Source: Sulfidibacter corallicola (lineage in GTDB: Bacteria > Acidobacteriota > Holophagae > Acanthopleuribacterales > Acanthopleuribacteraceae). From it: a stretch of 64,000 nt of DNA. Both the position numbers and the translations under genes were made by a program. The DNA lies in the NCBI RefSeq assembly GCF_017498545.1, contig NZ_CP071793.1, positions 5,295,001-5,359,000 on the forward strand, read 5' to 3'. Shown here piece by piece: positions 7,769 to 16,138 of the stretch (positions are counted from its first letter, which is position 1; each line of letters opens with the position of its first letter). A model generated the notes under the pieces. The model was not told where the DNA came from, did no database searches, and saw only the letters and a program-made list of their open reading frames with translations.

Positions 7769-9895
7769 TCAGGATGCCAATTCCTTGCGCATTCTCGCCG
7801 GTTGGGGAATGCGCTTGGGCAGGCCGGAGACGACCAGCGTCAGATCGTCGTTCTGTTCACCGGAAGACAGGAACCCCAATACGTCGTTGAGGATTTTGTC
7901 CTTCAATTCGAAGACCTCCATATGGGCGTTCTCCGATAAAACCGATTTGAGTCGCCCGATGCCGTACATCTCGTTGTGGAAGGTCATCTCGTCGAGGCCG
8001 TCGGTGTAGAGAATCAATTTGTCGTCCGGTTCCAACTCGAACTCGGCCACTTTCATGATCTTACCGAATACATTGTTCTTGGCGATGCCGATGGCCATGC
8101 CAGGGGGAGAGAGTTCGTGGATCGAGCCGTCGTTGCGGACGTGGAAGGCCGGGCAGTGGCCGGCTCTCGCCAATTTGCCGCGCTGGGTTTCGGGGTTGAT
8201 CAGCAGGTAGGCGCCCGAAATGAAGACGTTGGATTGAAGTGCCGCATGCAGGATCTCGTTCATGCGCATCAGCAGAGCTTTGGGGTCGTTCCACAGGTGT
8301 CTCAAGGCGATCAGCACGCCCTTCAGCTCGGCCATGTAGAACGCTGCCGATGTCCCCTTGCCGGAGACATCCGCGATGAATATGCCCACTTCACCGCCGT
8401 CGGCGTTGAGGATCTCGTAGTAGTCACCGCCCACTTCGCGTGCCGGTATACAGGTAGCGGCGATGTTCTCCACCCATTTCAGCGAGGCCACGTCGGTCAA
8501 CAGGCTCATTTGGATGTCGCGCGCGATCCTCAGTTCTTCCTTGTACTTTTGCTGTTCCATGACCTGCTGCAGCAGCGACTCGATATTGCTCACCATGCTG
8601 TTGAACGAGCGGCCCATGGCGCCGATCTGATCTTTACCCAAATAGGGCAGGCGGTAGCTCAGTTGGCCCTGCGCCACCTTCTCGTGGCCCAGGGCGATGA
8701 TGTTGAGGGAGCGGGTGATGTAGGAAACCAGGTAAATCCCGAAAATGATGGCGATCAACTCGCACAGGAACAGCGCCACGGCCGCTCCGGCGATGATCTG
8801 GAGCACGTGCTCCTTCTCTTCCTCGTGAAAAATGTTCAGGGAGCCGACGCGTTCGATGGTGCCCAGGATCAACGACGGTTGGATATCGAACTTGATTTCG
8901 CCGAAATAGCGGTAGTAGCCCGTTTGCCAATCCAGGACCTGCATGTCCCAGGAGCTGGAGAACAGGCGCAGTAGCAGCCGGATATACCACTTTCCCTCGG
9001 ATAGATCCGAACTGATGCTGCCGTTTTCGCTGTGAAGGGTAATGCGTGCCTTCTGGGCCTCGCTCAGTTTGTTCAGGAAGGTCTTGCTGGTGGGCAGAGA
9101 GGCGATGACCAGGTAGCTGCCGGCCTTGCCGTGGGTTTCCTTGCTGATGTGATAGAGGTAGATCTGGTTTTTCTTGAAGATGATGTCGGTGAACTGATCG
9201 CGCATCCAACTGGGGTAGACCCACTCGTAGGCCTCGGTGTATTCCCTGGTGAAGGGTTCGTCGAAGGGGTCTTCGCTCTCACGGTAGATGGTCGCCATGG
9301 TCAGCGGCTGTTTGGGGATTTTGGGACTCAGGTAATAAACGTCCACCAGGCAGTCCCCCGACTTGCTGAAATGGGGCATTTCCTTCTTGCGAAGTTCGTT
9401 GATGAATTCCGCCAACTCCCGCTCGTTCATCTGGGTATTGCGCAGTTCGGTCTGGATTTGACCTACGAACCCGCTGAGATCGAGCGTGAACTGGTTCAGG
9501 TTCCGTTCGACCGCCTGAACGCTGTACAGGCCGAATCCGGTTCGAATCATTTCGGTGAAAAACAGGAACGTGGTCAGGATGGGGATAATGGCGAACACCA
9601 GGTAGGAAAGAAACAATTTTCGGTTCAGGTAATAGCGGGCCCACAGCCTCAGCGATTGAAAGAAGAAGATGTTGAACAACAGTCCCGATACGGCCAGCAG
9701 GTAGAGCCGCGGCAGCGCGTGATAGGTGACTTCGGGTGCCTGGCCCTGGGTTCTCGTATCCTGGGAAACCAGCTCGTAGAGAGGCTCGCTGGAGAAGAAG
9801 TAGTGCAAACTCAGGTAGAGAAACAAAACGGTGAGAAGCGGGTTCACCCAATTTTGCCAATGCTGGTTTTTTAGGATGTTGGTGAGGATGTTCAT
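7769..9895 (-). CDS. Membrane sensor with HAMP and SpoIIE/PP2C phosphatase domain
   Basis: 708 residues. Three N-terminal hydrophobic segments within the first 120 residues precede a long (about 230 residues) extracytoplasmic sensory region. A fourth span (AAVALFLCELIAIIFG) leads into a HAMP linker (GQLSYRLPYLGKDQIGAMG), a short coiled coil and a C-terminal PPM/SpoIIE phosphatase. Metal-binding motifs of the phosphatase are intact: GGDYYEI, IADVSGKG, LYTDGLDE and NDDLTLVV. Such proteins dephosphorylate anti-sigma-factor antagonists or similar Ser/Thr phosphoproteins in response to a signal outside the cell. No STAS or RsbW gene is adjacent; the nearest partner candidate is the Ser/Thr kinase gene upstream on the same strand. 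ATG start chosen over the TTG 20 codons earlier. Confidence 0.9.
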   Translation of the reverse strand: MNILTNILKNQHWQNWVNPLLTVLFLYLSLHYFFSSEPLYELVSQDTRTQGQAPEVTYHALPRLYLLAVSGLLFNIFFFQSLRLWARYYLNRKLFLSYLVFAIIPILTTFLFFTEMIRTGFGLYSVQAVERNLNQFTLDLSGFVGQIQTELRNTQMNERELAEFINELRKKEMPHFSKSGDCLVDVYYLSPKIPKQPLTMATIYRESEDPFDEPFTREYTEAYEWVYPSWMRDQFTDIIFKKNQIYLYHISKETHGKAGSYLVIASLPTSKTFLNKLSEAQKARITLHSENGSISSDLSEGKWYIRLLLRLFSSSWDMQVLDWQTGYYRYFGEIKFDIQPSLILGTIERVGSLNIFHEEEKEHVLQIIAGAAVALFLCELIAIIFGIYLVSYITRSLNIIALGHEKVAQGQLSYRLPYLGKDQIGAMGRSFNSMVSNIESLLQQVMEQQKYKEELRIARDIQMSLLTDVASLKWVENIAATCIPAREVGGDYYEILNADGGEVGIFIADVSGKGTSAAFYMAELKGVLIALRHLWNDPKALLMRMNEILHAALQSNVFISGAYLLINPETQRGKLARAGHCPAFHVRNDGSIHELSPPGMAIGIAKNNVFGKIMKVAEFELEPDDKLILYTDGLDEMTFHNEMYGIGRLKSVLSENAHMEVFELKDKILNDVLGFLSSGEQNDDLTLVVSGLPKRIPQPARMRKELAS

Positions 9896-10348
9896 GCCAA
9901 AAAGATTCAAACCCTTGGTTACTTCACGGGCGGATGGGTAGAAGACTGAAGACAAGCGCGCTGATTGGGGAAAGGGGTGTGCTCTAAATCTACCCTTTCG
10001 AGGAAAGAATGGAAAGCGGTCGGCGACGTTTGGGCCGGTGTGGCGACGATGGTGTGGGATTGCGGTAACCCGTTCCCACAGAGCAGGAACCGAGCCAAGA
10101 TCTCACCGAGACCCTCGGATTCTGCCCATTCGGAGGACTTTGTTTCCGATTCCTTCTCCAAAAGAATGATCCTCCACCTCTATGACGCGTCAACGTGGGA
10201 AAAATTAGCAAAAAATCTGAACAACTTGATAAAAAACCAGCACCTTCGTGGGTCGCGAACGACGACATCTTGTCATGTTCGAACGCTGAAGAGGATTGTC
10301 GGCTCCCGCCAACCTTTGAGGAGTTACGCAAGAACTTGCCGGAATGCG
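9896..10348. other. Intergenic region between kinase and phosphatase genes
   Basis: About 450 bp without a convincing gene on either strand. It must carry the phosphatase promoter. ORFs here have codon use unlike the neighbours and no ribosome site. A short AT-rich stretch around 10200-10240 is the only compositional feature. Confidence 0.5.
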
Positions 10349-11359
10349 CTAACGGAGATCTACGCCGCAGTGCGGGCAGTGGTTCGATCGCTTTTGGACC
10401 GGTCGGCTACAGTTCCAGCAAAACAGGTCCGAAAGCTCTCGCGAGGTGACTTCCCGGAAGCGGGTGGACGATTTCGCCTCGGCGACCGCGGATTCCTCTT
10501 CGATCAGTTGAGACAGATGCTGACTTCGTTCGGGCTCTTGGAGGGTGGTTGAAAGTGCTGGTTGGAGATGCACCTTGGACAGTGCTTCTTTCAGTGCCGT
10601 GGCATCGGGGAATCGGGAGCCGAAGGAGCGGTGCATGGATTTGCAGATGATCTGGCTCAGTTCGAGGGGGACCTCTCCATTCCAGCGATGGGGCGGGACC
10701 ATCGCGCCTTCGCGGGCGATCTTGGCGAGGCGAAGCGGGTCCTTGTCGAAGTAGGGGAGTCTGCCCGTGAGGCACTCGTACATCAGGACGCCGAAGGAAT
10801 AAATGTCGGACTGGAAGGTGGCCTTGCCCTGGAAGTGTTCGGGCGCCATGTACGGCGGTGAGCCGATCCGCGTGGAGGCAAAGTGCTGATCGACCAGAAA
10901 ACGGCTGGTCCCCAGGTCGGCCAGCTTCACCTGACCGTCGGTGCTGATCAGCACGTTGGCGGGGCGAATGTCGCGATGGAGAATGTTTTTTCGATGCGCG
11001 TAGCAAATGGCATCGATGATTTTCGAGAACCAGTCGAGCGCCTGTTCGAGTTCCAGCCGCTTGTGTTTGCGCAAATGTTGTTCGAGGGAGGTGCCTTCCA
11101 CGTACTCCATCACGATGAAAAAGACATCGTTGATTTGTTCCGCCGTGATCACCGAAACGATGTTGGGGTGGTTCAGCTCCGCCAACATCCGCGGCTCCTG
11201 CAGCAGTTTGTCCATGTTTTCGCCCTGCTTGTGGGGGACCTTGATGGCGACTTTCTTGCCGATCCACGAATCCTGGGCAAGGTAAACGCTGCCAAACCCA
11301 CCCGAGCCGATGGTGTCCAGAATCTGGTATTTCCCGATGCGCTGGTTCTTGAAAAACAT
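10349..11359 (-). CDS. Serine/threonine protein kinase with C-terminal zinc ribbon
   Basis: 336 residues, cytoplasmic, no membrane span. The Hanks-type kinase domain covers residues 10-270: glycine loop IGSGGFGSVYLA, VAIKVP (ATP-binding Lys), catalytic loop HRDIRPANVLIS, DLG in place of DFG, and YMAPEH as the activation-loop end. The catalytic-loop lysine of the usual HRDxKPxN is arginine here, a conservative but unusual change. The C-terminus carries CWNC-x9-CPHC, a zinc ribbon likely used for partner binding. ATG chosen because it starts the conserved region and has AGGAAA upstream; the ORF extends 71 codons further without kinase homology. Possible counterpart of the downstream PP2C phosphatase and of FHA proteins. 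Confidence 0.9.
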   Translation of the reverse strand: MFFKNQRIGKYQILDTIGSGGFGSVYLAQDSWIGKKVAIKVPHKQGENMDKLLQEPRMLAELNHPNIVSVITAEQINDVFFIVMEYVEGTSLEQHLRKHKRLELEQALDWFSKIIDAICYAHRKNILHRDIRPANVLISTDGQVKLADLGTSRFLVDQHFASTRIGSPPYMAPEHFQGKATFQSDIYSFGVLMYECLTGRLPYFDKDPLRLAKIAREGAMVPPHRWNGEVPLELSQIICKSMHRSFGSRFPDATALKEALSKVHLQPALSTTLQEPERSQHLSQLIEEESAVAEAKSSTRFREVTSRELSDLFCWNCSRPVQKRSNHCPHCGVDLR

Positions 11360-11730
11360 AATTTGCGGGTTTCCTGGCCGTGATTCCTGGCACACAATAT
11401 ACCAGAGGCCGGCTTGAAACGCTCGCTTCTTATCTCCCGGCGCCGGTGCGGGCCAACGAAAGACCCCCCTGGGTTCGCGGTCATGTCCTCGCTTTTCGGG
11501 ATGCGCTTTGGGCTTGGCGCCCCACCGGGCATCGTCGGATGGGCGTTTCCGTTTCGGAGAACCGGCACGCATCGCTCGAGAATCGCATTCACCTCCCTTC
11601 GCATCGAATCCGTCGGCCTTTATCGCCTCATCCCGCGTGATCGAGGCTGTTATGGCGCTCTCGATCTCGCATCATGACCGGGTTCTCGGTGTCCGTTCTG
11701 GCTTTTCGGCGATATGTTTTGGAACGGGAC
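11360..11730. other. Intergenic region upstream of rpmB, no gene seen
   Basis: Divergent region between the kinase gene and rpmB. No ORF with a ribosome site is convincing. The kinase promoter should lie here, but I could not define it. Confidence 0.45.
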
Positions 11731-11759
11731 TTGTTCCTCTGGGCTTTATTTGGTAGAAT
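11731..11759 (+). promoter_or_regulatory. Probable rpmB promoter
   Basis: TTGTTC, a 17-bp spacer and TAGAAT, about 120 bp upstream of the rpmB start codon. This is a good sigma-70-type match in the right place for a highly expressed ribosomal gene. Confidence 0.55.
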
Positions 11760-11879
11760 CGCCGGTCTGCGCCGTTTCCGGCCGTTTACGATGCCACCCG
11801 GTGATCTCATCAGCCCGTTTGTTGAGACCTGAATCCATCTGGTGAGATATCGGAAAAAGGAACATTTGGAGCTAGTATC

Positions 11880-12077
11880 ATGGCTAAGAGTTGTGAAGTT
11901 TGCGGCAAGGGATATCAGAAAGGGCACAAAGTTTCCCACGCCCACAACGTGTCGCTGAAGCGTAGCTATCCGAACCTTCAGCGTGTTCGCGTTGTCATGC
12001 CCAATGGCGGAACGAAGCGCCAGTGGGTTTGCGCCAGCTGCATTCAGAAAGGCAAGGTTACCAAGCGCGTTGCCTGA
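11880..12077 (+). CDS. rpmB: Large ribosomal subunit protein bL28
   Basis: 65 residues, basic. It starts MAKSCEVCGKGYQKGHKVSHAHN, the bL28 signature, with two zinc-type pairs (CEVCGK at 5-8 and CASC near the C-terminus), so this is the cysteine-containing (C+) form that binds zinc. The length is typical of the short form. GGAG lies 9 nt before the ATG. It is monocistronic: its own promoter, then a strong terminator 30 bp after the stop. rpmG, often its neighbour, is absent here. Confidence 0.97.
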   Translation: MAKSCEVCGKGYQKGHKVSHAHNVSLKRSYPNLQRVRVVMPNGGTKRQWVCASCIQKGKVTKRVA

Positions 12078-12106
12078 TTCCTTGCAATTATCGAAATCAA
12101 CGAACT

Positions 12107-12137
12107 AAAAAGCGGCCGTTTGTCAGGCCGCTTTTTT
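12107..12137 (+). terminator. rpmB terminator
   Basis: GCGGCC ... GGCCGC stem with flanking A5 and T6 runs, a classic intrinsic terminator that may also work for the convergent glycosyltransferase gene. Confidence 0.85.
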
Positions 12138-12181
12138 ATTGCCCGAATCCAGGTTCGCACGCGCCGATAGATGGCTCTCGA

Positions 12182-13201
12182 TCAGGCTTTCGCCTTTTTG
12201 TGTTTCTCCCATTGTTCGATTCGAGCCGCCACACGAGCCACCTCGATGGCTTCGATACAGGCACAGGTCGCCTGTTTGCGACAGTCCGAGCAGGTTTTGT
12301 CTTCCACCAGGACTTCGGCGGCCAGGCCGATCGGGGCCCATCGGCCCGGGTGCATGGGACGAATGGGCGCGAACAGACCCAACGCATGGGTGCCGACCGC
12401 GGCCGCCATGTGGAGGGGTCCGGTACTCGCCGCCACGATGCCGTCACATGCGGCGAGAAAGGACAGCAGCTCGTCGAGGGTCATTTTTCCGGTCATGTCG
12501 ATCAGGTCCGGGCAGGCCTCGAGCAGCTCTTCGCGCACCTGTGCGCCCTCGTCCGCCGTTCCGGTGACGAAAATCCTGAATCGCTCGGATGGTAGGCGCC
12601 GGGCGAGTTCGGCGAATCGGCTCAATCCCCACTCGCGTGCACTGCCCTTGCTCTTGGGGTGGAACACCAGGTTCAGCTTGTGGGGATCGATGAGATCGGC
12701 CACCTGGGCCGACAGGGGCTTGTGGCGGGTAAGCCGGTAGAAGTCGGGAATCTGTCGAAGCGAAAATGGACCCTCGATTCCGAAAGGGCGCAACAGTTTC
12801 AAGTTCAGTTGGGATTCGTGGAGCTCCGAACGTTTTCTGGAAAAGTGGAGCAACCGGTTGCAGGTCCACCAGTGCCAGAGCCGATGGCTGGTACCGATGC
12901 GCTGTCTGACGGCCGCGCGTTTTGCCAATTTGGCGACTCGCTTGTCGGGAAACACGTGAACGATGGCATCGGCACCCAGGTCGGCGAGGTAGCGAATCTG
13001 CTCGGGTTCGGCGAGTGCGGCCAATTCGTCCCAATTGATGAAATGATCGATGGCCTCACACGCCGAAATGAGCGGCTTGGTATAGGTTTTTCCCAAAAAA
13101 AACAGTTCCCAATCGGGGTGAACCGCCTTGAGGGCACCGGCCATGGGGAGCGTGAGGACCACATCCCCCAAGTTGTCGGTACGGCTCAGAATCACTTTCA
13201 T
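12182..13201 (-). CDS. GT9-family glycosyltransferase (heptosyltransferase-like)
   Basis: 339 residues, peripheral cytoplasmic. The N-terminus ILSRTDNLGDVVLTLPM is the ADP-heptose:LPS heptosyltransferase motif. The C-terminal Rossmann domain has FHPKSKGSAREWGLSRF and AASTGPLHMAAAVGTHALGLF, where the nucleotide-sugar is bound. It likely adds heptose or a related sugar to the lipopolysaccharide core; the exact donor cannot be read. The C-terminus holds a Cys cluster (CSDCRKQATCAC) as in many heptosyltransferases. ATG start; the ORF runs 133 codons further upstream, but that part overlaps maiA and is not coding. The maiA stop is 35 bp upstream, so the two may be cotranscribed. Confidence 0.88.
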   Translation of the reverse strand: MKVILSRTDNLGDVVLTLPMAGALKAVHPDWELFFLGKTYTKPLISACEAIDHFINWDELAALAEPEQIRYLADLGADAIVHVFPDKRVAKLAKRAAVRQRIGTSHRLWHWWTCNRLLHFSRKRSELHESQLNLKLLRPFGIEGPFSLRQIPDFYRLTRHKPLSAQVADLIDPHKLNLVFHPKSKGSAREWGLSRFAELARRLPSERFRIFVTGTADEGAQVREELLEACPDLIDMTGKMTLDELLSFLAACDGIVAASTGPLHMAAAVGTHALGLFAPIRPMHPGRWAPIGLAAEVLVEDKTCSDCRKQATCACIEAIEVARVAARIEQWEKHKKAKA

Positions 13202-13236
13202 CGTTTGGGAACCATCCTTTCTTCGAATGCCAGGGA

Positions 13237-13899
13237 TCAGGCGCCGTAGTTCGCGGGGGTGTCCGGTTGGTTGGCGGGTTCGGCTTTTTGGAAGGCCTCG
13301 AGCGCGAGACAGTGCTCGTTGATGCGGGCAATCGTGGGGAAGGCTGTCATGTCGACCTTGAACCGGTCGGCGTTGTAAACCTGTGGGACCAGGAACAGAT
13401 CCGCGGCGGTGACTTCGTCGCCGAAGGAGCAGAGACCGGCGGTGGTGGTCAGCGCGTGTTCGAGTGCCTCGAATCCCATTTCGATCCATGCCTTGGCCCA
13501 GGCGACCTTGTTCGCGCCGGAAGCGCCGTAGTCGCGTTCGATGCGCTGGAGGACCTTGAGGTTCTGAATGGGTTGAATGCCGGTATTGACGTGTTCGCAC
13601 AATTCGCGAACCTGGGCGGCTTGCCAGGGGTCCTCGGGAAAGAGGCGGGGGGTCGGCGCCACTCGATCGAGGTATTCGATGATCGCCATGGATTGGGCGA
13701 GGGCCTTTCCATCGTGGATCAAACAGGGAACCTGGCCCATGGGGTTCAGCTTCAGGTAATCCGGCTGGCGTTGTTCGCCGCCCTCGCGAACCAGGTGAAC
13801 GGCCTGATAAACAAAGGGAAGCCGCTTTAGTTGAAGTGCGATACGCACGCGATAGGAACAGGAGCTGCGGTAGTAGCTATACAACTGAAATTCAGCCAT
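13237..13899 (-). CDS. maiA: Maleylacetoacetate isomerase (zeta-class GST)
   Basis: 220 residues, the family length. The N-terminal thioredoxin-like domain has the zeta-class active-site motif SSCSYRVRIAL and PMGQVPCLI; the all-helical C-terminal domain has VTAADLFLVPQVYNA. It converts maleylacetoacetate to fumarylacetoacetate with glutathione in tyrosine/homogentisate breakdown. No other gene of that pathway is here, so a different glutathione-dependent role is possible. ATG with GAGGAGG 6-8 nt upstream fixes the start. Confidence 0.88.
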   Translation of the reverse strand: MAEFQLYSYYRSSCSYRVRIALQLKRLPFVYQAVHLVREGGEQRQPDYLKLNPMGQVPCLIHDGKALAQSMAIIEYLDRVAPTPRLFPEDPWQAAQVRELCEHVNTGIQPIQNLKVLQRIERDYGASGANKVAWAKAWIEMGFEALEHALTTTAGLCSFGDEVTAADLFLVPQVYNADRFKVDMTAFPTIARINEHCLALEAFQKAEPANQPDTPANYGA

Positions 13900-14004
13900 G
13901 AGGCGCCTCCTCGGAATCGAGTGTCGCCTCATTCTAGCCGATTCGGACGCGCCGAACCACGAACCTGGCGGCGCAACTCCGATTTATCACAAGTGCCTCG
14001 AATA

Positions 14005-14751
14005 TCAAGAGGCTAGGCGTAGCTCGATCAACAACTCGTTCAGGCCTTTCTTGCCTCGTGGCATTTCGGGTAGGTCACTCTCCTCGTAGGCCGACTCCAG
14101 CATGTTCGTGTAATGTGCGTAGGCATCGGCGTACAGGGTGATTTCGGAATCCTGGAGTTCCACCTGTTCGTCCGTTTCGCATTTCTGTGCGATCAGATCG
14201 GGGAGAAAATCTATTTTGAACTGTTCGTTCAAGTGGATCAGATTGGCTTCGATTTCACCTGTTCGCATCAAATGAATGCCGGTCAGCAGAACCCGGAACA
14301 CGTAGAGCAGGGGCTTCAGGCGTTTGGGGTGCTCCCGTTCGAACATTTGCCACTGGTTTTTGGAAAATCCCAGGTAATGGCGCGCATGGTGACGCGTGAG
14401 GCATTGCTTGCCGATCTCCTTGAGTCGTTCGTGGCCCTCGCTCGTGCGCAGGATCAAGGGCGAATAGAGTTGTTCCATGACGTAACCGTTGCGACCCAGC
14501 ATCATCGTGAAGAATTTGCGCGCGTCGTGGGTGACCAGGTCGATCTCCAGTCCCTCGCGCTCGTGAATGGCGTTCAGGGTTTCCTTGGCGGTAAAGAGAC
14601 CCAGGACCTCCTCCGTGGGCAGCAGGTGGGCGCCGCGCAGATCGTAATCGGAATCGGGTGAAGGAAAGCCGTACAGGTGGGCACCGCTAATGGTGACAAA
14701 CAAAAAGGGAAAAGGCTCTTGCTTGAGGGCCTCGTCAAGTCGTGGATCCAT
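14005..14751 (-). CDS. RlaP/YcgL-like nucleotidyltransferase, second of a tandem pair
   Basis: 248 residues. It belongs to the polymerase-beta nucleotidyltransferase fold: SGAHLYGFPSPDSDYDLRG (about residues 22-40) matches the family pattern GS-x-x-(Y/W)G-x(3-5)-D-S-D-x-D, and EIDLVTHDARKF supplies the third carboxylate. The serine of the usual G-S pair is alanine here, so phosphate contact may be weakened. COG3541/PF10127 proteins (called RlaP in comparative work linking them to RNA repair) have this core plus the C-terminal helical region seen here (NGYVMEQLY, HARHYLGFSKNQWQMF). Substrate unknown. ATG with AGGAGA upstream. A paralogue lies 250 bp upstream on the same strand. Confidence 0.75.
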   Translation of the reverse strand: MDPRLDEALKQEPFPFLFVTISGAHLYGFPSPDSDYDLRGAHLLPTEEVLGLFTAKETLNAIHEREGLEIDLVTHDARKFFTMMLGRNGYVMEQLYSPLILRTSEGHERLKEIGKQCLTRHHARHYLGFSKNQWQMFEREHPKRLKPLLYVFRVLLTGIHLMRTGEIEANLIHLNEQFKIDFLPDLIAQKCETDEQVELQDSEITLYADAYAHYTNMLESAYEESDLPEMPRGKKGLNELLIELRLAS

Positions 14752-15002
14752 GCGACACGTTCTCCTGAAAGAATGGAAGCCCAAGGCCGGACTTCTGGAT
14801 TTAGATTGGGAAACCTGTGTGTCGAGGGGTGGAGAAAAAACCATTCAAAGATTAGCGGCATTGTATAGGGTTCATGGCGGGCCAGCAATGGATAATTGTG
14901 TTGGCGGAAAAAGAAGACCGAACAGAAAAAAATCACAACGCGGTCGAAGGGTCTCTCCGGACCTCGGTACTTATTCGACGACCAGTGTTCAAGATTGCGC
15001 AC

Positions 15003-15956
15003 TTAGCTGGAATGTAACGTTTTGGTGGCCGACCGTCGAGCTTCGATCAAAAACTGGTTGACGGTATCGTAATCGGGTCTGTCCGGAAGGGTGCAGTTGA
15101 GGAACGCTTCCTCGAATTCCGCGTGAAGCTTGGTTCTCAACGTGTCGACGGCCTCCCAACTCAGCTCGCCGTGGCGAATGGAAGACAATAGTGGCCGTTT
15201 CTCTTCTCCAACCCGCACCATGACGCGCCGATCTCGCAGAATCCCGATGCCAGCGTACAACAGCCGGATCAGGTGCATGGCGTGTTTCCAGTTCACGTGC
15301 TCTTCGCCGCGTGCCAGCCGTTGCGTCATTTTCTTGAATTGCGAAAGGACGTACCCGTTGTACGTCTGGTAGGCCAGTTTCGAGAGGAATGCCTCGCGTA
15401 TGGCCAGCAGTGCCTCCGTGACGGGTGTCTTGAAGGTGATCAGCGGCGTGTACAGGCACTCCAGGATGTTCGGGTTCGCCTTGAGTGCCAAATTGAGGAA
15501 TTTTTGCAATTCCCAAAAACACAGCTCGTTTGTTTTGTCCTCGAGTTGCTCGGGCAAGGCGAAGAGAGACCAGTGCAGTTCGGCCGGGGGCAGATAGATG
15601 CCTCGGATATCGGTGTCGGAGGCGTCGTGATCCAATCCGTAGGCGCGCGAGCCCACGATGCAGCGGTAGATGACGCAGTCCCACAGGCGCTCTTCGGACA
15701 AGCCCTCGTCGATCCCCCGCGCTTGGAATCGGGACAGCGTCGTGACTTGATCGCGCCGAAACATGCCTTCCTGCCCGTCCACGAGCTTGACCCGGTAGGC
15801 GGCCGTCTGATCGTCGGGCTGGGCGGCGATCATGCCGACGGCACCTTTCGGGAAGGCCGGATGGGAGTTGGTCGCCTCGACATCGGTGGTCGTGACCACC
15901 TTGGTACCTACCGGGATGAGGTGTTCTTTCGTGAATCGCTCTTCCTTTTTGGTCAT
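15003..15956 (-). CDS. RlaP-like nucleotidyltransferase with N-terminal SH3-like domain
   Basis: 317 residues. Residues 1-80 (LIPVGTKVVTTTDV, FPKGAVGMI, YRVKLVDGQEGMFRRDQV) look like a small SH3/KOW-type beta barrel. Residues about 95-317 are a polymerase-beta-fold nucleotidyltransferase: IVGSRAYGLDHDASDTDIRG keeps the Gly-Ser and Asp-x-Asp residues, and ELCFWELQKF places Glu where the third Asp usually is. NPNILECLYTP and the C-terminal helices follow the PF10127 pattern. It is more complete than its downstream paralogue. Start: ATG with GGGAGG about 9 nt upstream. It is divergent from the aminotransferase gene. Nucleotide transfer to an RNA end is plausible but not shown. Confidence 0.75.
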   Translation of the reverse strand: MTKKEERFTKEHLIPVGTKVVTTTDVEATNSHPAFPKGAVGMIAAQPDDQTAAYRVKLVDGQEGMFRRDQVTTLSRFQARGIDEGLSEERLWDCVIYRCIVGSRAYGLDHDASDTDIRGIYLPPAELHWSLFALPEQLEDKTNELCFWELQKFLNLALKANPNILECLYTPLITFKTPVTEALLAIREAFLSKLAYQTYNGYVLSQFKKMTQRLARGEEHVNWKHAMHLIRLLYAGIGILRDRRVMVRVGEEKRPLLSSIRHGELSWEAVDTLRTKLHAEFEEAFLNCTLPDRPDYDTVNQFLIEARRSATKTLHSS

Positions 15957-16138
15957 GCTGTCGATCCTCCCGGTCGGCGGTGATCTCGGTGTTACTCGGT
16001 GGGCCGAAAGTGCTTGCTCCTCCGGCGGCACTCGCGCAGAATGTGAAGCGTCCCAAGATCCTCACAGGCGATCATCTTACCAGGCTGTCGCCGGTTTTGC
16101 CGTCGGGGGAACGAGTTCAACACTACGGGAGTTTTCGA

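Noticed and set aside
11173..11604. Extra gene on the minus strand at the kinase start
   Set aside because: Out of frame with the kinase glycine loop and without any recognisable domain; it is a shadow ORF.
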